DNA from: Dichetophora obliterata
Lineage: Eukaryota > Arthropoda > Insecta > Diptera > Sciomyzidae
Length of the DNA: 64,000 nt
Direction of reading: 5' to 3'
NCBI GenBank assembly: GCA_963920525.1
Contig: OY986437.1
Coordinates: forward strand, 94,201,175-94,265,174
A program made the position numbers and the translations under genes. Under the pieces are notes generated by a model. That model was not told the origin of the DNA and searched no databases. It worked only from the letters and a program-made list of their open reading frames with translations. This document shows positions 25,906 through 35,189 of the stretch, piece after piece; position 1 is the stretch's first letter; each line of letters begins with the position of its first letter.

Positions 25906-26180
25906 CACTGTGGCCACCTTTACTAGAAAAATCCCATATTTGAGAATTTTTAATTGCCGTGGGAATTAAAAATTCCCGTGGAATTTTTTGGGGAATTTTT
26001 AATTTTTAAGGATTTTTACTCATTATTTATCGCAAAACTTCGTTTCCCTCCAGTTTTAAAATGTTATTTTTGCACAGATATCTCCGCACGCTTTTTCATT
26101 CCTGGTTATATATTGAATGTTCTATAAACGCAATATACTGTTGATAATTTGAATATCATCGTTGACAATTTGTGTTAAAG

Positions 26181-26189
26181 TGTAACGCT
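26181..26189. repeat. left 9 bp target-site duplication TGTAACGCT
   Basis: Identical to 29689-29697 on the other side of the Mutator-like element. A 9-base duplication is the usual product of Mutator-superfamily insertion. Confidence 0.95.
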
Positions 26190-26402
26190 GGCGGTACGAA
26201 ATAGCCCCCAATGAAATAAGTCCCAATGAAATAAGTCCCAATGAAATAAGCCCTCAAGTAAATGAAATAAGTCCCAAGAGTGAGAAATGAAACAACTTCC
26301 AATGTAATGAAATAAATGCCAAGAGAGGAAATGAAATAACTCCCAATATTTGGGACTTATTTCATTATGAAATAAGTCCCAATGAAATAAGTCCCAAAGC
26401 AG
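26190..26402 (+). repeat. left terminal inverted repeat with motif array
   Basis: About ten copies of ATGAAATAAnTCCCAA or its complement occur here, in short tandem runs with variants such as AAACAACTTCC and AAATAAATGCC. At 26349-26380 two copies face each other and form a near-perfect hairpin, GGGACTTATTTCATTATGAAATAAGTCCC in outline. These are candidate transposase-binding sites. Confidence 0.9.
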
Positions 26403-26584
26403 TTAAATAATAGACTGATTTTGGTATATACCTACATATATATACTATATATTTATTAGCTTAAAAATGTCAAAAAGTAAACTTTATAAGTATTGTTTTG
26501 AAATAGTGTGAAATTATTAACTTAGAAATTCCAAATTGTAGGTATAATAATTACTAATCTTAAATATTGTAGAAAACAAAACTT

Positions 26585-27211
26585 TTAAACAAAAATTTGC
26601 AAAGTGTCGTAAACGTCCTGGCGACAGACTGGGCATTTGTAAGCTTGAAGTCCTTTTCCGATACTTTCCGCTTGAAGTTTGAGGACGCAAACATTGCAAC
26701 ATTTTAAGTGTTTGCATGGAAGAAGAACAGTGTTTGGGACACTTATAAAACAAATCACACACATTTGCATCGCACTTATTTGTGATCCATCCGCTTCGAC
26801 TTCTTCGACCATATCCTCATCGTCCTCTTCTTCATCCACGTAAATAAATTCCTCGAAAAGGTCCTCGTCTGGCTCCATATCTACGCAGGTTTGGTTGTTC
26901 GCAAATACCATACGATTTATAAAACATGATGCAGTTATAATCCCAGAGCGAAGTTCGGCACTGCTTTTTTCCAATTTTACGGCCTTCTTAATCGATCTCT
27001 TCTTCCGCTTGTTACTTCCATATGTCCCTCCGCTGTTGACCAATAATTCCATTTCTCTACTCTTATGAAGTTCCTCGTTTTGTAGAACTTGAACGAATTT
27101 AAAAAAATTTGAATGTTTTGGTATAATTTTACCCAGAACTCCGTTATAAGCTTCCAATGCGGAAGTTGTACGAGTTGCCGTAAAAAAAACCGAAATTCCA
27201 GCAGCACCGAT
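26585..27211 (-). CDS. last exon of the MULE transposase: DDE glutamate plus C-terminal RING finger
   Basis: The exon is open from the CAG acceptor at 27212 to its TAA-type stop. It starts with the end of the catalytic core. A basic segment follows (SNKRKKRSIKKAVKLEK), then a strongly acidic one (YVDEEEDDEDMVEEVEADG). It ends with CVICFISVPNTVLLPCKHLK and CCNVCVLKLQ..., closing in YKCPVCRQDV. The spacing C-x2-C, C-x-H-x3-C-x2-C, C-x2-C fits a C3HC4 RING finger like those of IAP-type E3 ubiquitin ligases. The absence of stops suggests recent selection or recent insertion. Ubiquitin ligase activity is inference. Confidence 0.85.
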   Translation of the reverse strand: MGAAGISVFFTATRTTSALEAYNGVLGKIIPKHSNFFKFVQVLQNEELHKSREMELLVNSGGTYGSNKRKKRSIKKAVKLEKSSAELRSGIITASCFINRMVFANNQTCVDMEPDEDLFEEFIYVDEEEDDEDMVEEVEADGSQISAMQMCVICFISVPNTVLLPCKHLKCCNVCVLKLQAESIGKGLQAYKCPVCRQDVYDTLQIFV

Positions 27212-27303
27212 CTGCAAAGAAATAAAAACAAATACCAGTAGTTAGTAGTTTTATAATATTAAATTTATTTTTTTTAAATGAATTAATTTACAGAATCAAT
27301 TAC
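27212..27303 (-). other. 92 bp intron of the MULE transposase
   Basis: It begins GTAATT and ends TTTCTTTGCAG on the minus strand. Removing it joins EQWLNK to IGAAGISVFF in frame. Confidence 0.85.
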
Positions 27304-27725
27304 CTTGTTCAACCATTGCTCTTTAAAGTATTTCATAAATTTACAAAATTTTAACTGTTCATCAAACAATTCAACATCCGCTTTAATTTTTGCGAACATA
27401 CTGTCTATATGTTCCGGAGGCAATAATGGAAGCGTTAAAATTTTATGGTATTCCATCGATGCATCTTTATTTCTGCGAATAAATGCAGCCAATTCCTTGT
27501 TTTTGGTGGTAATATAACGCCGTACAGCCTGGCAGAAGTGAAACCAACATCCAAACAGCTTACATTGTGGAAAGCTTAATTTCAAAGCCTTGCGTAGGCC
27601 ATTTTCATAATCCGCGATGAAAACAGAACCATCCAATTGCAAAATGTTATTATTTACATAATTAAATAAATGCATGTAACATTTACTTGATTTTTATTCA
27701 TTAGTACGAATAAAAACGGGAATAT

Positions 27726-27998
27726 CTATTGAAAAACAAAACAAATTATTGAGTTATTCATAAATTTATCAAACCATAAATTGAAGATAATATTAAAAAA
27801 TATTTCAAAACGCGTGAAAGCGGCCAGCACGCGCGCGGCGCGGTGGTACGGCGCGGGGCGGCGCGACGCTCTCAATTTTGCGCGCCTTGCCGCCGCCGCC
27901 GCACGGTGTTCCTCGGCGACGTACCCTTTTGGTGTTAATGGCAAACACCGCTGCTGCATCGAGCTAAAATCAAATAATACTGTATAACAAATTATTAC
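27726..27998 (-). other. 273 bp intron of the MULE transposase with a GC-rich insert
   Basis: It begins GTAATAATTT and ends TTTTCAATAG on the minus strand. Removing it joins HVEYCDK to IFPFLFVLMN, which is what MULE proteins have after the first catalytic block. The intron lacks stop codons in the frame until TAG at its last bases, so unspliced RNA would give a truncated protein. The centre, 27812-27965, is extremely rich in CG dinucleotides. Confidence 0.75.
27812..27965. other. CpG-rich ~150 bp insert inside the MULE intron
   Basis: The core is made of GCGCG, GGCGCGG and GCCGCCGCCGCC words within sequence that is otherwise about 70% A+T. No terminal repeats or target duplication are clear. 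A short inverted pair, GGTGTT and AACACC, lies at its right side near 27931-27948. Its origin is unknown. Confidence 0.8.
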
Positions 27999-29399
27999 CT
28001 TATCACAATATTCAACGTGCATCATTATAAGTTGTTTAAAGCAGCCAATTGGTACAACTGCGAAGGTACCGTCCACAAGGATTTTTCGGCTGCTGTGATT
28101 TGGAATGTTCGCCTTGATTAGCTTCACAACTTTTTCCGATGCGAAAACGCAGTATGCAAAATCATTTTCTTCATAGCACACCCTGAAAAACGGAGCCCTA
28201 TCTTCACTTGGTGCGCACCGACAAAATCCAAAATTTTCCATCACGGACTGTCGCTCAAAAGCGACCTTTACTTCTGCAGGAGTTTTTGGGGAAGTTAAAA
28301 AGATTTTGTTGCTTAAATATTGCAAATTGCGTTTAATTTTGTTGAAGTCGATATTTTTGCTAGCTTCAAGATTCCTTAAATCAAAATCATTAAAAATTGG
28401 AAACATTGTTAGTAAAATAATTTGTTACAGCGCAATATTTCCCTTGTACGAAATGATGGGTCATGGATAATGCATAAAAATTAGCGAAACATTTCGTAAA
28501 AGGGACATGATTGATAATTTAGTTATATATGCTTTGCCCGTATAATGTTCAGACACAATGACCACTTACCTGGTGCAAGTATTTCGGAAAGTTTCCCTTA
28601 TTCCGCTTATTGCATTTGTTTCACCTTAAATGGTTTGAGCATCCGAACATCCTTCCTTTATTTGGTTTAATACCTTGAACTCTTCATAAATATCTCTTTG
28701 GCCACCATGATTATGTTCCGATGCAATTGTACTTAAAACCAAATTTTTTAACACTACGCGCGACTTACATCCTTTTTTATAACACACATAATAACTTGAA
28801 GAATTCGAACTAGATTTTTTTGTGAACAACTGGCCTTGGGAAGGAATATATAGCAATTTGCTAGTTCTTCTTTTGCCAGAAATTATTTCGAATTCCAAAG
28901 ACATTGCAAAAAAAATTGACTACGAAATTCACTTCAACCGGTTGTGCGTAGAATCAACTCATTAATGACGCGGTCGCATTATTAAAAAGCTTCATTGAAA
29001 AGCGCTATAGTAATTTCATTAAAAAATAAAGTGGATCAAGTCAAACATATTTGTGATGTAGGTAGAAAAATGTGCGTAATTAAGATTCTATTAAAAAACT
29101 TTAAGTTGGAAAACGTTATTTTTAGTTTAAAGAGATATTAAGGTACTTGTCTGCAGTGTGTTAAGTAAAATAAAACAATTTAATTATGTTTTAAAATATA
29201 TGAGAATAATTTAATAATACTACTTTTGTGTACACAATAATAATTTAAAGTGTTAAGCTTAATTTGATTTTTAATATCTGCGAGGTCTTTACCAATTTGA
29301 CTTGAATCACTTTCGTTTTCAATGGGATTAACATGTATGTGAGGAAACAACCGCTATAGAACACCTGTTGTTGATGCACAAATTTGTTAAAAGAATGAG

Positions 29400-29688
29400 A
29401 AAGAATGAATGAAATAACTCCCAAATGTTATGAAATAACTCCCAAATGAAATAAATCCCAAAAAATAAGAACAATGAAATAAGTCCCAAAAAAAATGAAA
29501 TAACTCCCAAATGAAATAAATCCCAAAAAGGGAGAGGAATGACATAAGTCCCAAAAATAATGAAATTACTTCCAACAAATGGGAGTTATTTCATTATGAA
29601 ATAACTCCCAAAAATGTATGAACAATTTTTGGGAGTTATTTCATTTTTTTTTTGGGACTTATTTCATTGGGGGCTACTTCGTACCGCC
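29400..29688 (-). repeat. right terminal inverted repeat with motif array
   Basis: It mirrors the left end. About ten copies of ATGAAATAACTCCCAAA or its complement are present, with another face-to-face pair near 29580-29612. Most inner copies here carry CTCCC where the left end mainly has GTCCC. Confidence 0.9.
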
Positions 29689-29697
29689 TGTAACGCT
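29689..29697. repeat. right 9 bp target-site duplication TGTAACGCT
   Basis: Identical to 26181-26189. Confidence 0.95.
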
Positions 29698-32021
29698 ATT
29701 ACAAGAGAAAATTAAATAATATTTTAAAAATAACATGACGGGCAGAAAAAGAAAGTTACTATTTTTGAGCACAGCTATTTTTGATCACAGTTGTACATGT
29801 TTTTTTTATTTAACGTGTAATATTTGTTTGCGTTTCAATGTAAAACAAGTATGCAATATCTACATTTTTAATAAATTTTGTGGTAATTTTTAATTCGTAT
29901 GGTATTTTCTGTGGTATTTTTTAATGCTTGGTATTTTTGTGGAAATTTAAATACTTGTGTTATATTTTGTGGTATTTTTTTAATGGCCGTGGGATTTTTT
30001 TTAGTATTTTGGTATGCGAATTGTTGTTGTAATTTTTTTGTTCTCGTAAGAAAAAGGTATTTTTTATGTGAATTTGAGGTGGCAACCGTGATGTGGGTTC
30101 ACTCCCTAAGAAGTTTCAATTCAAAAATTTGTTTTCCGCTGAAAAGAATTAAATGAATTAAACAAATTAAGCAGTGCGAATGAATTCTCATTAGCCACGC
30201 AATAATGCATAAAACTGTCTGTCCAACATTTAAAATTATTGTTATTTGGCCCATGTATTTAGAAAAGTTAATGCACCAAACTGTTTGGTACAATTCACTT
30301 TCAGCTAAAAGAAGAACAGTATCGTAAGTGCGTGAGCTTATGCTGAAGCTTCATCAAACCTCTAAACAAATTATTATCTAACATCACAATATAACATTAA
30401 ACAAAGGAATGCAATGCTGTTTAGCAAGGACATCATCATCATCATTAGCATCAGCTATGAAACATTTTGCAAATTATGTTTGACTTGTATAAATATCTGT
30501 GGAGCTGTGCGTATGTGTCTGTGTGCATTTGACCCAGTTATGTCCTAAACATGCATGCAAACACGTATACTGAAATGCATGTATTAATCATCAACTTCTA
30601 GCTGCAGCACTCAAAGCGATCTTCTTCTAACAAGTGCAAAAGCACCAGCTCAAACATAAGCCAAAGTTATAATTTCCAGTTTTTGAATGTCGTTGCAGTC
30701 AGTCGATATGTTAAGCGAGCCTGCTGCATCAAGCACCCGCATATTAATTCAACTTCAATTTCAAATTCAATGCTACGCAATTGAATGCAATTCAAATTCT
30801 ATAAATGCGGCTTCGGCCAAGCATGCAAGCCTCAAACTATGCTATACATTGAATTCTGAATAACCAGATCTTATCGAGATTTCGTGTGTTTAAATAAAAG
30901 GAATGAATGAATGAATCATTTTATAGTCAACTTTCAGAGGCGCTCGAAATGCAAAGCAACAAAAACATAAAAAACAAAAACTCACAAATACGTATGTTTT
31001 GCAAGTTGCAACAGTACGATATTCATTGCGACCTAGTTTGGCCTAATTTATATGCGAACTCAACATAAAAAAACAATGTTTGAAAATCATAAGAAACTTG
31101 TAGAGCCCACACAAAAAAAAAAGGAAGCAACAACAAAAACAACTAAAAAAAATTGCTCGCACATTTGTATTCATACCTTTAAGCTGTGTAAATGTCAGAT
31201 CGCATCAAGTTTTATGTCGCTACTCAATTTTTATGGCCAATTAAATTCTATAAAACACTCTGTGTGCGCTAGCGATAACTTTTTTGCATACTTTCAGGCT
31301 GTTAGATAAACTGTTTTTTCAGATAAACACTTTGAAGCTTTTGTATGTATGTGTGCCAACATTTTCGCACACATTTACTCATACTTTTTTTAAATTTGCT
31401 TCAAACATTTTGAATGTTTTGTTTATTTATCATTATAAAAATGGATCGATAAATATCAAGTTTAGAATTATTACAATGCAGAAATTGTTTCAATTTTTTG
31501 GAAATGTTTTTTTATTTACATATATATTTGTACATCACTTAAATATTTTGTTGTGCTCTTACCATAAGAATTAATTACAAAAAACAGTTCTCAATACATA
31601 TTTCCAAGCAATGGCTTGACATAAAGCGGCTTTACGAATTTTTTCGGTTACATGTATTTTTTTATTGGTTTTTCATATGATTTTCGTATTCGCATGATTT
31701 TTTAGAAAAAAAAGTATAGCAGTGAGGGGACTGATATATAAAATATTAGTATTCCCTGGAAGACTTTGTCCTGCCACGGACCGCTTTAATGCTTTATAAA
31801 AATTTTCATGCTAATCGGAAAACTTTGTATATTTTTACTCCCTCAGACTTTGATTATATCTTTCAAAATATTTTTTATTCAGATAGCATTTTTATTTAAT
31901 AATTACACCAAACTATATTATAACATTTAAATTGAATATTGCCGATATAAAAACAAAATACAGGGAGCACTACTGAATGAAAAATAATCCTCATAAAATA
32001 AAATAAATTTTCTCTTTTTTA
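29698..32021. other. AT-rich non-coding stretch
   Basis: No gene is supported. A loose repeat of TTTTGTGGTATTTTTTAATG words at about 29878-30010 resembles the low-complexity patch just left of the Mutator-like element. GAATGAATGAATGAATC occurs near 30900. The rest is A- and T-rich. Confidence 0.5.
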
Positions 32022-32058
32022 TAAAGGGAGTCCCAACAAGAGCGCAATTTTTAAATTT
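32022..32058 (+). repeat. left terminal inverted repeat of the 32 kb mariner
   Basis: It pairs with 33297-33333 with three mismatches over 37 bases. Confidence 0.92.
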
Positions 32059-32131
32059 TAAATAAAACACAGATACTTAAAAAAAAAAAAATCGTGAAAC
32101 TTTATTATATCGTAAAGTAAACAGAATGAGG

Positions 32132-33217
32132 TTATGTATGGAACAATATATCGTGCAGATGGCCGCCGTGGCTTTGCTGGCATACACGCGATCTTTTAAT
32201 GAAATTTTCAATGACCGTTTTGCATAAATGCTACGGTATTTCATTAATGCAGCGTCCAATTTCTTCTTTGAAGGCTTGAGTCGTCGTCGGCTTATTCGCG
32301 TAAACCATCGACTTCAAAAAACCCCAAAGAAAAAAATCTAATGGTGTTAAATCGCACGATCTAGGCGGCCAATTCTGATCTCCAAAACGCGAAATAACAC
32401 GACCGGGAAATGACTGATGCAGCAATTGAATTGTTTCTCTGGTTGTATGACATGTGGCACCGTCTTGTTGGAACCACATGCCCTCAACATTCATTTCTTC
32501 AATTCTAGGCAAGAAAAAACTGGTTATCATTTCACGATACCGAACACCATTGACTGTTTGCGCTTGACCTGCCTCGTTTTCATAAAAAAAAGGTCCAATG
32601 ATTCCTCCAGCCCAAAAACTACACCACACAGTGAAACGTTGAGGATGCATTTGCTTCTTGTGAATCACTCGAGGATTTTCTTCACCCCAAATGCGACAAT
32701 TTTGCCTATTGACGAAGCCATCAAGATGAAAATGGGCCTCGTCACTGAAGATGATTTTAGCGGCAAAATCAGCATTTTCATGTTGTCTCTCCAATACCCA
32801 ATTAACGAACTCCCTTCGCTGTCCATGGCCAGCTGGCTTCAGTTCCTGAGTCAATTGAACTTTGTATGCATGAAGATGCAAATCTTTCGTCAAAATTCGC
32901 TGCATAGTGGATTTGGAGACACCAATTTGCTGAGCTCGGTGTCGAATTGAGGTGGATGGAGTTTGAGCGACATCATCACGTACAGCTGCGACATTTTCGG
33001 TCGATCGACCTGGTCGAAGGAGCGTTGTTGTCTTTACATCACTAACAGACCCAGTTTCGGCAAATTTATCCATTAATCTCTTTACAGTTGACTCTTTTGG
33101 AGCATTATTGTGACCCGAAATTGATCGCAATTTGCGAACTGTAGCCGCAAAACTTTCACCATTTTGGTAAAACAATTTCACAATGAGAATGCGTTGTTCA
33201 TTCGTGTAGCGCTCCAT
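32132..33217 (-). pseudogene. D,D41D mariner transposase, one premature stop near the C-terminus
   Basis: The frame runs 328 codons from the ATG at 33217 to a TAG at 32231-32233. It then continues in the same frame for 33 more codons (HLCKTVIENFIKRSRVCQQS, GGHLHDILFHT) to a TAA at 32132-32134, giving an expected 361 residues. The N-terminus (MERYTNEQRILIVKLFYQNG) is the helix-turn-helix known as DUF4817. Catalytic residues are visible in IIFSDEAHFHLDG, FQQDGATCHT and DLTPLDFFLWG. Forty-one residues separate the second and third aspartates. The tail after the TAG is conserved, so the stop is a true lesion. Loss of 33 residues probably, but not certainly, kills activity. Confidence 0.93.
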
Positions 33218-33296
33218 TTTTTTCTAACCTCGTACCTTCTACTAGCAAACAATAACAATTGTTCAAATGTCAAACAATGACACTTCGAATGGTGCC

Positions 33297-33333
33297 AAAT
33301 TTAAAAATTGCGTTCTTGTTGGGACACCCTTTA
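33297..33333 (-). repeat. right terminal inverted repeat of the 32 kb mariner
   Basis: It pairs with 32022-32058. A TA lies at the outer edge, as expected for the TA target. Confidence 0.92.
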
Positions 33334-34466
33334 TATGATATTTTGTTAGATTCGTCTTGAGGTCTCTTTAAATGCCTGCATTTGAGATCTTGCTACAAGG
33401 AAAACAGAAAGCATAGCAAGCAAAGTGCAGTTTATTTTCTGTCCCCGATTCGGTTTATCCGTACATCCGGTTCATCATTAATACACACCATTTTCGTCTA
33501 TTATCATTTCAATATATTTTAAATTATGGGTATTAATATAAAAAACAAAGTAACACTGAAACTTTGTATATATAAAATATAAATTAAACTTATTTAAATA
33601 ATTAATATACACATAAAATACGTATACATAGAATTTGTATTTAAATAAATTTCATTGAATTTCATTTACATTATTTTCACTGTTTGCGTCATTAATAATT
33701 GAATTATATTCTAAAAAAGATACTATAGGCGCTGAAATAAGAAATAAAAAATTTTTGGACGATGCAGCCCCAGTCATGATAAAATTATTATTAGGTAGCC
33801 TTGACAACTACTTATTTTCTCACGAGCTGCGACCATCGAAATTCACACAAAAGAAAACAATTTAAGGTGCGTGTGCCACACGCTAGCAGGCGCTCAGCAA
33901 ATGCAGCAAGCATGGAAAAATTAGACAAGGTAGTGATAGGGCGGAGAGCCGGTGACCGAAACTGTCAAAACGAAGTTGGCATTTCATACAAAATCTACAA
34001 CCAATGAGAATGTAATATGAAAGCAAGAATTGGCAAAAATACCAAATTGGATGAGTTTGACAGTTATGGTCACTAAGAAAGGGAACAGATTCAGTCCTAA
34101 CACTACCTAATCTAGTTCTACTATTTCAGCAAGCAACCATCAATAAGTTTATCTGCTGACAAATCGTTCCTTCACATGATAGAATTACCAGGTAGAAGTA
34201 ATCGCTACTTTTACTCGTTACTTTGGGTATATAGAGTCAAATAAAAGTATTGCAATCACACCAAGAAGTAAAAGGGGATTTTTTGGTCTTTACTTTTGTC
34301 ATGATCTCTACATATACATATGAAGTAAGTAATATTTCTGCTGCTAGTTACTTCTGCTAAATTCTATGTCATAGACTACACTTAAGTTTTGAGAAGTTTA
34401 AAATATAGGTGTCCTTATGTTATCAAATTTTTAAATTCATTTATTAATCAGTCAAACATGAAAACG
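33334..34466. other. AT-rich non-coding stretch
   Basis: Nothing recognisable beyond AT-rich sequence was seen. Confidence 0.5.
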
Positions 34467-35176
34467 TTAAATAATTTTCTTCATATTGTTTTTCTTATGC
34501 AGAAACCTAATAGAAACCTTTGCTACCCCACCAGGAATTAACGAAAGCAGTTCGTCAAGGACCTCTGACTCCTCATACCCAGATGAGAGACCTCTCAAAA
34601 CCAAATACACATTTTTTTCCTCCTTAGGAGTAAATGAATAGGCCTGAATTCCAGGACTAACTCTGATCTTCTCAAGCTGAGCCCGATGAATCACGCTGTC
34701 CTCAATGAAAAATTTACTTTTTTGTCCTAAGTTAACAACTTTAAAAACAACATTTTTTTTCTCAAATCAAAAATAAGTTGCCTAACATCTAAATTTTTAA
34801 TGAATATTGGTGGACAAAACCTACCTTGTTTTCCTTGAGAAATCCTTACATTCGGATTTACGTCACTGGTTTCGTCTTTGTTATTGACCGCTTCAACGTT
34901 CGCTGCCTCTGCTTGCGCCTCACTCTGCAACACCGGATACTGATTCTGCGTCTGCTTATTTGATTTCTCCTTAAGAGCAATTTCATTAAAAATCGCAAAG
35001 CGATTATCTCTTTTTGGAGGGGCATTCTCCTCAACAGATATGCTGCTACCTGAGGAGCGTCTTGTTCTTGAACGTTTGGCCACCTCCTGCCAATCTTGTT
35101 GCATTGCTTCAACAATTTGTTGGGTGAACTCCAACATTTTAGGCTCGCAATTTACTGCAGTTTTCATCTTCTGCAT
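34467..35176 (-). pseudogene. Jockey-type LINE ORF1 (gag-like) fragment
   Basis: On the minus strand, 35176-34727 encodes a 149-residue hydrophilic protein with VAKRSRTRRSSGSSISVEEN and CPPIFIKNLDVRQLIFDLRK. After a frameshift near 34750, 34694-34467 continues with IHRAQLEKIRVSPGIQAYSF, TPKEEKNVYLVLRGL and YEESEVLDEL. The last part matches the PRE_C2HC domain, which precedes the zinc knuckles in ORF1 of Jockey-clade LINEs and some gag proteins. The reading breaks off near 34500, before the expected CCHC knuckles. ORF1 proteins coat the element's RNA. The 5' leader probably extends to about 35450. No ORF2 remains here. Confidence 0.8.
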
Positions 35177-35189
35177 ATGTTCATTATGC

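Larger units (their letters stand above)
24147..26180. other. AT-rich non-coding stretch with dispersed repeat copies
   Basis: No gene is supported. Copies 2 and 3 of the dispersed repeat first seen at 10405-10730 lie near 25068-25130 and 25807-25905. Between 24700 and 25060 there are loose repeats of GATTGATTnTG and TTGCCAAAAAT words. A GGGAATTTTTAATT-rich low-complexity patch precedes the Mutator-like element at 25930-26030. Confidence 0.5.
26585..28904 (-). pseudogene. MULE transposase with FLYWCH and RING domains, four exon blocks, lightly damaged
   Basis: This would cut and rejoin the element in the nucleus. The first block, 28904 down to about 28570, is a FLYWCH zinc finger (YYVCYKKGCKSRVVL followed by SEHNH). 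The second, about 28430 to 27999, leads to the first catalytic residue in ILVDGTFAVVP. The third, 27725 to 27304, has the second in VFIADYENGLRKAL and the MULE CWFHFCQAV motif. The fourth, 27211 to 26585, starts IGAAGISVFFTATRTTSALEA with the catalytic glutamate and ends in a RING finger. Introns at 27726-27998 and 27212-27303 have GT..AG ends and join conserved motifs. Lesions are a TAA at 28626-28628, unclear linkage of blocks one and two, and a one-base loss in an A run near 27692 that shifts the frame after VLMN. The catalytic triad is intact. Confidence 0.87.
26190..29688 (-). mobile_element. Mutator-like DNA transposon (MULE), complete, 3499 bp
   Basis: The element is flanked by a perfect 9-base duplication (TGTAACGCT). 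Its ends are inverted copies that start GGCGGTACGAArTAGCCCCC and continue with one mismatch over about 35 bases. Inside each end, the motif ATGAAATAAsTCCC is repeated many times in both orientations. Read on the minus strand, the interior carries a spliced transposase gene with a FLYWCH zinc finger, a MULE catalytic core and a C-terminal RING finger. Only a few lesions are visible in the gene, so this copy is young or only recently dead. Whether the RING finger was present in earlier described insect Mutator families is not something I can check here. Confidence 0.94.
32022..33333 (-). mobile_element. mariner-superfamily element, D,D41D (rosa-like), nearly intact
   Basis: The element is bounded by TA on both sides. 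It has 37-base terminal inverted repeats, 32022-32058 and 33297-33333, with outline TAAAGGGnGTCCCAACAAGArCGCAATTTTTAAATTT and only three mismatches. The total length of about 1.31 kb is standard for mariner. The single gene inside fills most of it. The D,D41D spacing of the transposase points to the rosa-like branch known from tephritid flies. Confidence 0.93.

Noticed and set aside
26190..26402. CRISPR-like repeat array
   Set aside because: The motif copies are short, unevenly spaced and in both orientations, and they lie at the end of a eukaryotic transposon.
29328..29578. two overlapping minus-strand open frames with phenylalanine- and isoleucine-rich repeats
   Set aside because: They are translations of the GAAATAACTCCC motif array in the transposon end, not proteins.
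32417..32950. 177-codon plus-strand open frame
   Set aside because: It lies antisense to the mariner transposase at 32132-33217 and has no domain of its own. It is a by-product of the opposite frame.
34858..35115. 85-codon minus-strand open frame rich in arginine
   Set aside because: It is an alternative frame of the LINE ORF1, which is better supported by the PRE_C2HC motifs.
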